Positions 7,682 through 16,449 of a DNA stretch of 64,000 bases are shown in pieces. The DNA is from Clostridiaceae bacterium (GTDB lineage: Bacteria; Bacillota; Clostridia; Oscillospirales; Butyricicoccaceae). A program made the translations under genes and the position numbers. The number at the start of each line of letters is the position of its first letter. Within the stretch, counting starts at the first letter, position 1. The notes below the pieces were generated by a model. That model did no database searches. It saw only the letters and a program-made list of their open reading frames with translations, and had not been told where the DNA came from. The stretch is from the NCBI GenBank assembly GCA_018383195.1, contig JAGZOP010000002.1, positions 1-64,000 of the forward strand. The letters run 5' to 3'.

Positions 7682-9118
7682 ATGGCAGTTTTAGAACACT
7701 TGGAACCGGGTCGCGTATTCCGTTTTTTCGAGCAGATGTGCGCAATTCCGCACGGCTCAGGCAACACCGCTGCAATCAGTGACTGGCTGGTTGCCTTTGC
7801 CAAGGAGCGCGCTCTGGAAGTCCATCAGGACGCGCTTGGAAATGTCATCATCATCAAGGATGCTACTCCCGGCTATGAATCCGCAGATGCAGTTATCATT
7901 CAGGGACATATGGATATGGTGTGCGACAAAGCGCCGGACTGCACCAAGGATATGACCTGCGAGGGTCTTGATCTGGTTGTAGACGGTGATGCCATCTACG
8001 CAAAAGGCACCACGCTTGGCGGAGATGACGGTATCGCAGTTGCCATGGCACTTGCCGTACTGGATGATGCGGAAATGCAGCATCCCCGTGTCGAGGCGGT
8101 CTTTACCGTGGACGAGGAAATCGGCTTGTTGGGTGCTGCCGGTCTGGATGTTTCCCCGCTCAAGGGTCGGATGCTGCTCAATATCGACTCCGAAGTAGAG
8201 GGCATCTTCACCGTGAGCTGTGCCGGCGGCAATATGTCCCGCTGCACCCTCCCAATCTCCCGTGAGCCGTTCTCCGGTTCCTGCCTGTCGATTAAGGTCA
8301 GCGGCTTACAGGGCGGTCATTCGGGTGTTGAAATCGACAAGGGACGCGGAAACGCAAATATGCTGATGGGACGTCTGCTGTATGCAATCAGCAAAAAAAC
8401 CGAAATGCGCCTGATCTCGGTAAACGGCGGGCAGAAAGACAACGCCATTCCCTTTGAGGCCACTGCGGTGATTGCGGTGCAGCACGCCGAAGCTGCCCGA
8501 GAGGTCTGCGCCGAAATGGAACACCATTTCCAGAACGAATACCGTGTTACAGATTCGGGTGTGTTGGTTACCGTTTCCGAAGTAGCAGAATCGATGCCGC
8601 TGGATGCCGAAAGCACCAATCGTGTACTCTGTCTGCTTGCCTGCGCACCAAACGGCATTCAAGCCATGAGCGCCGATATTGCCGGTCTGGTACAGACCTC
8701 GCTGAACCTTGGCGTGGTCAAGACCTCAGTAGACAAGTTGGAAGCTTCGTTCTGCGTGCGCAGCAGCGTTGGCTCTCAGAAGGACATGCTGGTCGATCGT
8801 CTGCGCGCACTAGCGATTCAGCTCGGCGGCACAGTTGAAGTATTTGGTGACTACCCCGGTTGGGAATATCGTCCGGAATCCAAACTGCGCGAATTGATGG
8901 TGGAAATCTTCACCGAACAGTACGGTCATGCTCCCAAGGTTGAAGCGATCCATGCCGGTCTGGAATGCGGTATGTTTGCCGACAAGCTGCCGGGGTTGGA
9001 TTGTATTTCTTTCGGCCCCGATCTTACGGAAATTCATACCTGCCGCGAACGCATGCACATCGCTTCGGTACAGCGCACATGGAAGCTGCTGACCGAAATC
9101 CTGCGCCGCTTACAGTAA
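7682..9118 (+). CDS. pepD: Aminoacyl-histidine dipeptidase (cytosol non-specific dipeptidase, M20)
   Basis: The 478-residue length is typical of PepD. Metal and catalytic motifs are all in place: QGHMDMV (His76, Asp78), LGGDDGIAVAM (Asp115 bridging) and TVDEEIGLLGA (Glu145 catalytic, Glu146 ligand). The lid domain follows around 195-380 with GGHSGVEIDKGRGNA, and a late histidine lies in the last 25 residues (TEIHTCRERMHI). It hydrolyses Xaa-His and many other dipeptides in the cytosol with zinc. AAAGGAGC lies about 8 bases before the start. It probably completes use of peptides brought in from outside. Confidence 0.94.
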   Translation: MAVLEHLEPGRVFRFFEQMCAIPHGSGNTAAISDWLVAFAKERALEVHQDALGNVIIIKDATPGYESADAVIIQGHMDMVCDKAPDCTKDMTCEGLDLVVDGDAIYAKGTTLGGDDGIAVAMALAVLDDAEMQHPRVEAVFTVDEEIGLLGAAGLDVSPLKGRMLLNIDSEVEGIFTVSCAGGNMSRCTLPISREPFSGSCLSIKVSGLQGGHSGVEIDKGRGNANMLMGRLLYAISKKTEMRLISVNGGQKDNAIPFEATAVIAVQHAEAAREVCAEMEHHFQNEYRVTDSGVLVTVSEVAESMPLDAESTNRVLCLLACAPNGIQAMSADIAGLVQTSLNLGVVKTSVDKLEASFCVRSSVGSQKDMLVDRLRALAIQLGGTVEVFGDYPGWEYRPESKLRELMVEIFTEQYGHAPKVEAIHAGLECGMFADKLPGLDCISFGPDLTEIHTCRERMHIASVQRTWKLLTEILRRLQ

Positions 9119-9121
9119 CAC

Positions 9122-9164
9122 AAAAAGAACTCCCTTTCTTCTAAAAAGAAAGGGAGTTCTTTTT
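9122..9164. terminator. Bidirectional terminator between pepD and cbiK
   Basis: A perfect 19-base stem, AAAAAGAACTCCCTTTCTT (9122-9140) with its complement at 9146-9164 and a 5-base loop, has A on one side and T on the other. It ends both the rightward pepD transcript and the long leftward cob operon, touching the cbiK stop codon. Confidence 0.88.
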
Positions 9165-9936
9165 ACTTTGCAGCCAGTGCGTGCGCAGTAAACAGTTCGC
9201 GTACCGCGTCCATATCTCCGAGCCCGCGCAGATCGGTTTTTACTTCATAGCCATCTGCCTCAAGGATGGATTTCCAGCTGTCCTCTTCGTCTCCGGCAAG
9301 ATCATTCTGAGCATGGTCGCCTGCAACAATCATGAACGGTGCAAGTGTCACCTTACGCACACCGTGCTTTTTCAGGCGGCTGCGGACATATTCTAAATCC
9401 GGAAAGCCTTCAACTGTGCCGACAAATACGCGCTCCGCACCAAGAAAGCGGAACATATTTTCCACCATGCTGTATGTCGCATTTGCAAAATGCTCGGTAC
9501 CATGCCCCATATATACCAAAGCCTCATCTTCGGCGAGTACAGGAAAGTCCTGCATCAAACGCGCGCAGATATGCTCGTAATCTCCGGTTTCAAACAGCAT
9601 TGGCTTGCCAATCGAAAGCTTTTGGAATGTTTCCTGGTATGATGCAAGCTGTGCGAGCATTTTGTCATACTCCATCCCAGGCATGACATGCAGGCTCTGA
9701 CACAACACTTCTTCATAGCCTGCATCTGCAAGCTGCTGCATCAATTCTGCCGGATTCGGAATCTGCACCCCCTCTTCCCGCGCAATCTTGCGAATCACCA
9801 TTCCCGATGTAAATGCACGGAAAAAGTCGTATTCCGGCAACGCATCCCGCAGCGCCTGTTCGATATGTCCAATCGCGGCACGTGCCTGCGGATAGGTTGT
9901 TCCAAAACTAATCACCGCAAGTGCTTTTTTGCTCAT
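9163..9936 (-). CDS. cbiK: Sirohydrochlorin cobaltochelatase CbiK
   Basis: CbiK inserts cobalt into sirohydrochlorin, the committing step of the cobalt-early (anaerobic) corrin route. The 257 residues begin with MSKKALAVISFGTTYPQAR. The active-site histidines are His145 in YMGHGTEHF and His208 in FMIVAGDHAQNDLAGDEEDSW, and QSLHVMPGMEY (His83) lines the cavity. It is the last gene of the operon and overlaps cbiC by four bases. No signal peptide is present, so it is the cytosolic type. Confidence 0.95.
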   Translation of the reverse strand: MSKKALAVISFGTTYPQARAAIGHIEQALRDALPEYDFFRAFTSGMVIRKIAREEGVQIPNPAELMQQLADAGYEEVLCQSLHVMPGMEYDKMLAQLASYQETFQKLSIGKPMLFETGDYEHICARLMQDFPVLAEDEALVYMGHGTEHFANATYSMVENMFRFLGAERVFVGTVEGFPDLEYVRSRLKKHGVRKVTLAPFMIVAGDHAQNDLAGDEEDSWKSILEADGYEVKTDLRGLGDMDAVRELFTAHALAAK

Positions 9937-10574
9937 TTTTCAAACCCCTCCCGCGTATATAGTTGATACAGCAGTGCATTGCAGATCGCTGCCGCTACAT
10001 TGCTGCCGCCCTTACGTCCACGTGCGATAATATACGGCGTATTTCCGCCGATAAACAGCTCCTTGGACTCCACGACATTGACAAATCCAACCGGTACCCC
10101 GATTACCAGTGCGGGAGCGATCTCTCCTGCTTCAATCATCTCGTGCAGACGGATGAGCGCAGTCGGCGCATTGCCAATGGCAAAGATGACAGGACCGTCC
10201 AATCTTGCCGCATGCTCCATGGAAACCACTGCCCGGGTCACACCGCGTGCCTTTGCCTCCTGCGCTACGTCCGGGTCTGCCATAAAGCAAACCGCCTTTC
10301 CGCCAAACTTCGCCAGTGTCGTTTTACTGACGCCTGCAAGCGCCATATTGGTGTCCGTAACTATCGTCGCACCATTTTGCAGCGCCTGCTTCGCCTTTTC
10401 AATCACATCCGGAGAGAAAACCAGATTATCAGCATAATCAAAGTCTGCCGAAGTATGAATCACACGCTTGACAACTTCCGCCTGCCCTTCCGGAAAGGTC
10501 CGGCTGCCCAGTTCTTCCGTAATGATTTCAAAGCTGCGTTTTTCAATATCCGCGGGTTTTATAATTGGATTCAT
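9933..10574 (-). CDS. cbiC: Cobalt-precorrin-8 methylmutase CbiC
   Basis: CbiC moves a methyl group from C-11 to C-12, turning cobalt-precorrin-8 into cobyrinate. The 213 residues have the family start with IEKRSFEIITEELG, and then the conserved RVIHTSADFDYADNLVFSP with the catalytic His. TIVTDTNMALAGV and a C-terminal GRKGGSNVAAAICNALL are also characteristic. ATGA overlaps link it to cobO upstream and cbiK downstream. Confidence 0.95.
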   Translation of the reverse strand: MNPIIKPADIEKRSFEIITEELGSRTFPEGQAEVVKRVIHTSADFDYADNLVFSPDVIEKAKQALQNGATIVTDTNMALAGVSKTTLAKFGGKAVCFMADPDVAQEAKARGVTRAVVSMEHAARLDGPVIFAIGNAPTALIRLHEMIEAGEIAPALVIGVPVGFVNVVESKELFIGGNTPYIIARGRKGGSNVAAAICNALLYQLYTREGFEK

Positions 10575-11101
10575 TTCTCAATGCCCTCCCGTGCGCGGAT
10601 TCCCCGATCAAATGGGTGCTTCCGCTTGCAAATTTCAGAAATATAATCGGCGCGTTCCTGCATGCGCAGGGTCGGCTGCCGTCCGGTCATAACAACTTCA
10701 AGATCCTCCGGTTTATTATCCAGAAAATCAAGCACATCCCATTCTTCCAGCATGCCCGTTGTAATTGCAGCGCAGACTTCGTCGAGCACCAGCATCCGTG
10801 CATGATTCTTCACAGCAAACGCGGTTGCTGCGCGAAACATGCGCTCCATTGCCTGCTCGGACTCTGCACGCTCATCGTCGTTCATTGCCTTGGAAAACTT
10901 GCCCACCGGATTGGCTGCAAGTAGCGTAACATTGTCCAGTTTCGCAAGCATGCGGCTTTCGCCGGAGGTTCCGTCTTTAAGAAACTGCGCAATTACAACC
11001 GTTTCACCATGCCCTGCACAACGCAGCGCCAGCCCCATCGCTGCCGTCGTTTTGCCCTTGCCGTTGCCGCAGTAAATGTGAATCAGTCCGAGTTTATTCA
11101 T
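10571..11101 (-). CDS. cobO: Cob(I)yrinic acid a,c-diamide adenosyltransferase (CobO/BtuR type)
   Basis: It attaches the 5'-deoxyadenosyl group to the reduced cobalt. The 176-residue protein has the CobA/CobO-type P-loop CGNGKGKTTAAMG (residues 11-23), GETVVIAQFLKDG and the Walker-B-like MLVLDEVCAAITTGML. It ends RADYISEICKRKHPFDRGIRAREGIEK, as in the family. It sits between cbiP and cbiC with four-base overlaps on both sides. Confidence 0.94.
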   Translation of the reverse strand: MNKLGLIHIYCGNGKGKTTAAMGLALRCAGHGETVVIAQFLKDGTSGESRMLAKLDNVTLLAANPVGKFSKAMNDDERAESEQAMERMFRAATAFAVKNHARMLVLDEVCAAITTGMLEEWDVLDFLDNKPEDLEVVMTGRQPTLRMQERADYISEICKRKHPFDRGIRAREGIEK

Positions 11102-12594
11102 ACATCGCCCTCCAGAATCCGATAAATCTGCTTCATATCGAGCGCATTGCGCACTGCATCTGCAAGTTTGTCATACTGCGCTTCTTTATAGCGCTGCATG
11201 TCGAACGCTTCTGCGTTTAATGTCACGCCTTTTTTGTCTGCGAGTGCCTGTGCGAGGCACTCCAAAACCTGCTGCGTATCAAAAATACCATGCAGATAGC
11301 TGCCGTAGGCATTTTCATATTGACAGCCATCTTCGACTTCCTGCGTCCCGCGCATGAGCTTCTGCATCGGCTTTCCGCCCAACAATCTGGTTTCTCCCAT
11401 ATGGATTTCATAGCCGACAGTTTGTGCGCCGCTCAGCGCCGCAAGGTCACCTTCTATTGGAAGCAGCGTCCCCTGTGCCTGCACTGTGGTCTTGTCCGCA
11501 CGGAACACTGTCTCCGTCGGCAGTAACCCCATGCCGCGCATGGAACCGCCGCCCTCGCTGTTTTCCGGATCGTCAATGCGCTGTCCCATCATCTGATATC
11601 CGCCGCATACGCCAAATACCGGTGTTCCTGCTGCATGCTGTTTCAAAATCTGTGCCTCAAGACCGCTTTCACGCAGCCATTTCAAATCGCTCATGGTGCT
11701 TTTGGTGCCGGGCAATAAAATCAGGTCTGCGCCTTCGAGCTGCTCCGGCTTGTCTGCATACCGCAGCCCAACTCCCGGCACACGGGGCAACGCAGCAAAA
11801 TCCGTAAAATTAGAAATGCGCGGCAGCCGGACAACCACCAAATCGAGTACGCCCACTGCCTGCGTGCGCTCCAACTGGTCGGAAAGGCTGTCCTCATCGT
11901 CAATATCCAAACGGGTGTATGGCACTACCCCCACAACTGGTTTTCCTGTTAAATCCTCCAGCATGGTAAGTCCCGGACGTAAAATCTCCACATCGCCGCG
12001 GAATTTATTGATCACCATTCCTTTGATGCGATCGCGTTCGTCCTCTTCCATTAGCATTACAGTGCCATACAGGGAAGCAAATACACCGCCGCGGTCGATA
12101 TCTCCCACGAGCAGTACCGGTGCATCTGCAATTTTTGCCATCCCCATATTGACGATGTCATCCTGCTTGAGATTGATCTCCGCCGGACTGCCCGCGCCTT
12201 CAATCACGATGATATCATACTCGGCAGCAAGGCTTTCGTATGCCTCGCGCACTTCGGGAATGAGCGCCCGCTTATTCCCCCAATATTCCTGTGCCGTCTG
12301 ATTTCCAATCGCCTTCCCGCGTACAATCACCTGCGAGCCGCAGTCACTGGTTGGCTTGAGCAGAATCGGATTCATACGCACATCGGGCGCAATCCCTGCC
12401 GCTTCTGCCTGCATCACCTGTGCTCTGCCCATTTCCATTCCATCCGCAGTGATAAACGAATTGAGCGCCATATTCTGCGATTTGAATGGTGCCACACGGT
12501 AACCGTCCTGTTTAAAAATACGGCACAGCGCAGCTGCCAGCACGCTCTTTCCCGCGTTTGACGCTGTTCCCTGCACCATAATCGCTTTCGCCAT
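11098..12594 (-). CDS. cbiP: Cobyric acid synthase CbiP (CobQ)
   Basis: CbiP is an ATP- and glutamine-dependent enzyme that amidates side chains b, d, e and g of adenosylcobyrinic acid diamide. I take ATG 12594, eight bases after GGGAGGT. Residues 9-17 (GTASNAGKS) are the dethiobiotin-synthetase-like P-loop. VIEGAGSPAEINLKQDDIVN and VGDIDRGGVFASLYG are diagnostic. The class I glutaminase domain has its nucleophile near residue 330 in FGVCGGYQMMG, and its histidine in YGSYLHGIFD. Length 498 is normal. Its first 83 bases lie inside the end of cobD, an unusually long overlap. Confidence 0.95.
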   Translation of the reverse strand: MAKAIMVQGTASNAGKSVLAAALCRIFKQDGYRVAPFKSQNMALNSFITADGMEMGRAQVMQAEAAGIAPDVRMNPILLKPTSDCGSQVIVRGKAIGNQTAQEYWGNKRALIPEVREAYESLAAEYDIIVIEGAGSPAEINLKQDDIVNMGMAKIADAPVLLVGDIDRGGVFASLYGTVMLMEEDERDRIKGMVINKFRGDVEILRPGLTMLEDLTGKPVVGVVPYTRLDIDDEDSLSDQLERTQAVGVLDLVVVRLPRISNFTDFAALPRVPGVGLRYADKPEQLEGADLILLPGTKSTMSDLKWLRESGLEAQILKQHAAGTPVFGVCGGYQMMGQRIDDPENSEGGGSMRGMGLLPTETVFRADKTTVQAQGTLLPIEGDLAALSGAQTVGYEIHMGETRLLGGKPMQKLMRGTQEVEDGCQYENAYGSYLHGIFDTQQVLECLAQALADKKGVTLNAEAFDMQRYKEAQYDKLADAVRNALDMKQIYRILEGDV

Positions 12595-13648
12595 GTCCAA
12601 GCACCTCCCGAATTTCTCGGATAAATCGATCGTTTTCTTCTTTTTTTCTTACAGCTGCGCGGAAATATCCCGAAGAAAGCCCCTTATAATTGGAACAATC
12701 CCGAATCATCACGCCGCGCGGCAGCAAACGTTCGCGCAAATCATGCACCTCTGTATAAAAAAGCAAATAGTTTGCTTCTCCATCAAAAACAGTAAATCCG
12801 CAGCTGCGCAGTCCGCAGGCAAGCGCTTGGCGCAATCTTGCAATCTCCCGTGCGGTTTCTTCGGCAAATCCATCCAGTTTTAACGCAGCCTGACCGCATG
12901 CCTGTGCAACGACCGACACCCCCCACGGCTGACCGGCATCATACAGCCGGTCAATCAGTTCCCGATTTGCGCTCGCACACCAACCAAGCCGCACGCCGGG
13001 CACCGCATACATCTTTGTAAATGCCCGTACGACAATCAGCCGGTCATTGCTCTGTAAAGCCGGCAGCAGCGTATGCTCCTGCTCCTTTACAAGAAAATCA
13101 GCAAAGCACTCATCTACAACCAACCAGATTCCGTTTTCCTGACAGATCTGCACAATCTGCTGCATACGCTCCGGCAGAATAGTCCGTCCAGTCGGATTAT
13201 TCGGACTGCACAAAAAGCAGATGTCGATATCATGCAGCTCATCCAAAAAACGCGCGGTCACCGCAAAATTCTCTTCGGGATGCAGTTCATGATACCGTAT
13301 CGCACATCCCTGCTGCTCCAACGCTACCGCATATTCGGAAAATGTTGGCGCAGTCAGCAGCGCGCGCTTTGGTTGCAGTACATTCACCAGACGAAAGAAA
13401 ATCTCAGCGGCGCCGTTTGCACAAAAAATCATATCCTGCGACAGATTGTACTTTCCCACCAAGCCTGCGGTCAATCCGCGGCAAAACGGGTCCGGATAAT
13501 GTTCGCATTGATCGACCGCTTCCCGCATTGCCTGCCGCACCGATTCCGGAATGCCGCGCGGATTGATGTTGGATGAAAAATCCAGAACTTCCTGTCCGCC
13601 AAACCGTTCCGCATAGGAGTATATATCTCCCCCATGCCCATATTGCAT
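12512..13648 (-). CDS. cobD: L-threonine-O-3-phosphate decarboxylase CobD
   Basis: This is a PLP enzyme of aminotransferase fold I that makes (R)-1-aminopropan-2-ol phosphate for the nucleotide loop. The N-terminus MQYGHGGDIYSYAERFG with DFSSNINP, the CSPNNPTGR segment, VVDECFADF, and the PLP lysine K212 in VVRAFTKMYAVPGVRLGW separate CobD from histidinol-phosphate aminotransferase, though HisC-like activity cannot be excluded. The family usually ends shortly after the REIREVL helix. Here about 28 further residues (HGESDYGAGNS to SCAVPYF) are read through the ribosome site and first 83 bases of cbiP in another frame, as if the native stop codon had been lost. Confidence 0.9.
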   Translation of the reverse strand: MQYGHGGDIYSYAERFGGQEVLDFSSNINPRGIPESVRQAMREAVDQCEHYPDPFCRGLTAGLVGKYNLSQDMIFCANGAAEIFFRLVNVLQPKRALLTAPTFSEYAVALEQQGCAIRYHELHPEENFAVTARFLDELHDIDICFLCSPNNPTGRTILPERMQQIVQICQENGIWLVVDECFADFLVKEQEHTLLPALQSNDRLIVVRAFTKMYAVPGVRLGWCASANRELIDRLYDAGQPWGVSVVAQACGQAALKLDGFAEETAREIARLRQALACGLRSCGFTVFDGEANYLLFYTEVHDLRERLLPRGVMIRDCSNYKGLSSGYFRAAVRKKEENDRFIREIREVLGHGESDYGAGNSVKRGKERAGSCAVPYF

Positions 13649-13662
13649 TCTATATCCTCCTG

Positions 13663-14052
13663 TCAGCCTTCCGGTAATTTACCCTTGATCGCCTGTCCAA
13701 TTCCTGCATGCACGCGAATCACCAGATCAGCATGCTCTGCCAAATCGCAGCACAGCCGTCCAGTTCTTTCCCGCCACTCGTCCTGTGCTTTTTCAAACGG
13801 GACAACACCGCACCCAATTTCATCGCAAAGCACAATTTTTCCGCGCAGCTGCTCCCCAAGATCGTCCACCGATATACCCGCAGCCAACAACCTGCGAGTA
13901 TACCGATGCAGACCATCAATTGCTTTTGCTGCGGCGAATTCTTCTGCAGTGCAGGTTTCCCCACAGGCAAAGTCATCATCCGTCAGATGAAACAGGCGCG
14001 CGGCAAGCTGCCGCTTTCCCTGATAAGCGCCGCCAATAAGAAGCACCGTCAT
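13663..14052 (-). CDS. Short CobU-like protein, probably catalytically altered
   Basis: The start at 14052 (GGAGGG upstream, four-base overlap with cobS) gives 129 residues. The N-terminus MTVLLIGGAYQGKRQLA is a P-loop relative whose final Ser/Thr is replaced by Arg. The C-terminal part (KIVLCDEIGCGVVP, then ERTGRLCCDLAEHADLVIRVHAGI) matches the second half of CobU. The central part with the RHR/GMP-accepting histidine is missing, and a full CobU is encoded two genes upstream. It is therefore a shortened paralogue. It could be inactive, regulatory, or specialised for one of the two CobU reactions. Confidence 0.75.
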   Translation of the reverse strand: MTVLLIGGAYQGKRQLAARLFHLTDDDFACGETCTAEEFAAAKAIDGLHRYTRRLLAAGISVDDLGEQLRGKIVLCDEIGCGVVPFEKAQDEWRERTGRLCCDLAEHADLVIRVHAGIGQAIKGKLPEG

Positions 14053-14843
14053 CCAATCAACCCTCCAAACGCCGCGGCTGCAATACAAAGCAGCTCGGTT
14101 GTCGAAATGAAAAATCCGGCAAGATCACCGGTATTGCCGCCGAAAATGCGCATACACATCCGCTTGTGCAGCAGATACCATGTGAGTACGAGCACTAGAA
14201 CAACACAAATGACCGGCATCGTACCAATTCCGCGCGATGCAAGCAGCGAGGCGCCCAAAATGATGCCATACACAAAAAATTCCACGCGCAGCGTTACTGC
14301 AACCGCTTTTTTATCACTGTTCTCTGCAAAAAGATGTGCAAGCCCTGTGTCCTTTGCGCATTGCATGGTTACGATTTTCATCGCTCCGAGTGTGCGCGCA
14401 ACGGCAAATCCAATCAGCATCACCGGTAAGAACGTCGGGGTTTCATATATTTGCGCAAAGCAGGCAGCCTCTGCCATCAGAAACGCCATCAGCCACAATG
14501 GTCCAAACGCACCGACGTGAGAATCCTTTAGAATCATCAGCCGTTTTTCCCGATCACCAAACGAGCACAGCGCATCACAGGTATCACACAGACCGTCCAA
14601 ATGGATGCCCCCCGAAATCACGAGCGGCAGCAATGCTGCAAGTATCGCATACAAAACGACCGACGCGCCGAAATGCGTGCAAAACATAAACCACAGCCAT
14701 TCCGCAGCGCCCACAGTCAATCCGACCAACGGCAAGAACGACAATGCCCATCGCATCGTTTTCTTTTCCCAGTTCACCTGCGGCACTGGAATCGCTGAGT
14801 ATAGTGAAAATGCGACAAAAAAGCCGCTTACAATGCTTTTCAT
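14049..14843 (-). CDS. cobS: Adenosylcobinamide-GDP ribazoletransferase CobS
   Basis: CobS is a multi-pass membrane enzyme that joins adenosylcobinamide-GDP to alpha-ribazole(-phosphate). The 264 residues begin MKSIVSGFFVAFSLYSAIPVP. They carry the family signature GGIHLDGLCDTCDALCSFGDREKRLMILKDSHVGAFG, whose acidic residues bind Mg, followed by about six hydrophobic segments. It overlaps cobU and the short CobU-like gene by four bases each. Confidence 0.94.
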   Translation of the reverse strand: MKSIVSGFFVAFSLYSAIPVPQVNWEKKTMRWALSFLPLVGLTVGAAEWLWFMFCTHFGASVVLYAILAALLPLVISGGIHLDGLCDTCDALCSFGDREKRLMILKDSHVGAFGPLWLMAFLMAEAACFAQIYETPTFLPVMLIGFAVARTLGAMKIVTMQCAKDTGLAHLFAENSDKKAVAVTLRVEFFVYGIILGASLLASRGIGTMPVICVVLVLVLTWYLLHKRMCMRIFGGNTGDLAGFFISTTELLCIAAAAFGGLIG

Positions 14844-15373
14844 AGCAGGTGTTCTCCCTTATATGGTACTAAAATACCGCAGACCGACTCTGCCGCTGCA
14901 TCTGCCGCTGCAAACATCGCCCGATTGATTTCCCCGAGCATACGGACATACTGCATCGTTTCTTCCGGATAGGACTCCCCATCCGCAAAAACTTCATTTG
15001 TCACAATCACAAGCACATCGCACTGCGCTTCGAGCGCGTCCAGTCCCGCAAGGATGGCAGAAACAGCATCCGCTCCCGCTCCTTCCGGTGCAAACAACTC
15101 ATTTGCCAGTAAATTGGACATGCACTCGAGCAAAATTCCGCGATAGCAATGTGCAGCTTTGAAATGCCCAAGGTCGGTGTAGCGTTCTGCGGTTTCAAAT
15201 CCCTTGCCTGCACGCAGCCCACGATGCCGGGCAATCCGTGCCGCAGCCGCCTTGCCGAAAGGCTGCATTGTTGCCACATACAGCCGTGAACCTTCCTGCG
15301 TATGACGGCACAGAATCCGTTCGGCATGCGCCGATTTCCCCGACGCCGCACCGCCTGTTACAACAATTCGCAT
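14840..15373 (-). CDS. cobU: Adenosylcobinamide kinase/guanylyltransferase CobU
   Basis: CobU phosphorylates adenosylcobinamide and then transfers GMP to it. The 177 residues carry the P-loop VVTGGAASGKSAHAER (1-20), YVATMQPFGKAAAARIARHRGLR with the GMP-accepting His near residue 50, the ECMSNLLANELF segment and LVIVTNEVFADG. This is the intact copy; a shortened relative lies at 13663-14052. Confidence 0.93.
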   Translation of the reverse strand: MRIVVTGGAASGKSAHAERILCRHTQEGSRLYVATMQPFGKAAAARIARHRGLRAGKGFETAERYTDLGHFKAAHCYRGILLECMSNLLANELFAPEGAGADAVSAILAGLDALEAQCDVLVIVTNEVFADGESYPEETMQYVRMLGEINRAMFAAADAAAESVCGILVPYKGEHLL

Positions 15374-15385
15374 GAAACCCCTCCG

Positions 15386-16444
15386 TCAGGTCAGCGGCTG
15401 ATAAGCATCGACATTTGCCTCTTCAAAGCTAATCATTCCAAGATAGGGGGCAAGCGCCAAATCAAGCAGCGTAACCGCCGCGACAGCACCCGTTCCCTCT
15501 CCAAGGCGCATGCCTGCTGTGATAAACGGTTTTGCATTCAATTCTCTTAATAAAACCGCGCCCGCAGGCTCTTCGGATTGGTGGGATACCAGCATGTAGC
15601 CGCGCGCGGCAGGACAAAGACGCGCCGCGAGCAGCGCTGCCGCACAGGCAATTACGCCATCGACTACAACCGGCAGTCCGCATGCTGCGCCGCCCAGATA
15701 CAGACCAACCATACCTGCAATATCCAATCCTCCGACCTTGTGCAGCACATCAATCGGGTCGGACGGGTCTGGCTGATGCTGTGCAAGCGCACGCCTAATT
15801 GCATCCACCTTCCGTTGCAGTCCCTCGCTAGACAGTCCCGCGCCGCGGCCTGTTACCGCTTCTGCCGGCAAGCCGAGCATCGCCGCTGTTACCGCCGCTG
15901 TACTTGTTGTGTTTCCAATTCCCATTTCGCCGACGCAGAGCAGCTGATATCCGTTTTCCCTGCACTCTTCCGCCATGGAAATGCCGACCTCAATGGCACG
16001 GATGGCCTGTTCGCGCGTCATGGCAGGCTCTTCTGTCATATCTCTGGTGCCATACATGATTTTCCGCTGCCGAATTTTTTCCCCATGGACATCGACTGCC
16101 ACGCCAATATCCACCGGAATCACATCCACGCCTGCCTTTTCTGCCATTAGACAGACTGTTGTCTGCTTTCGGCTCAAGTTTTCGGTCACAATCGCTGTGA
16201 CCTCCTGTCCGCACTGCGTCACTCCCTGCGCAACCACGCCGTTGTCCGCACAGAACACGACGACTGCACGCTTCTCAATCTCCGGCCGCACGCAGCGCTG
16301 AATCCCCGCAAGCTGGATGATCGCATCCTGCAGCAATCCCAAGCTGCCAAGCGGGATGGCAATATTCGAAAATCGGTGGCGTGCCCCCTTCATGCTCTCT
16401 TCGCACAACGGCTGAATCCGCTCGATTGTTTGCTCCAAATTCAT
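15386..16444 (-). CDS. cobT: Nicotinate-nucleotide:dimethylbenzimidazole phosphoribosyltransferase CobT
   Basis: CobT makes alpha-ribazole phosphate for the lower ligand. The start at 16444 follows GAGGTG. The 352 residues show FCADNGVVAQGVTQ, GEMGIGNTTSTAAVTAAML, the glycine-rich RVGGLDIAGMVG-like segment and, near the end, GMRLGEGTGAVAA with the catalytic Glu. Length and motif order are normal. Confidence 0.95.
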   Translation of the reverse strand: MNLEQTIERIQPLCEESMKGARHRFSNIAIPLGSLGLLQDAIIQLAGIQRCVRPEIEKRAVVVFCADNGVVAQGVTQCGQEVTAIVTENLSRKQTTVCLMAEKAGVDVIPVDIGVAVDVHGEKIRQRKIMYGTRDMTEEPAMTREQAIRAIEVGISMAEECRENGYQLLCVGEMGIGNTTSTAAVTAAMLGLPAEAVTGRGAGLSSEGLQRKVDAIRRALAQHQPDPSDPIDVLHKVGGLDIAGMVGLYLGGAACGLPVVVDGVIACAAALLAARLCPAARGYMLVSHQSEEPAGAVLLRELNAKPFITAGMRLGEGTGAVAAVTLLDLALAPYLGMISFEEANVDAYQPLT

Positions 16445-16449
16445 TCTCT

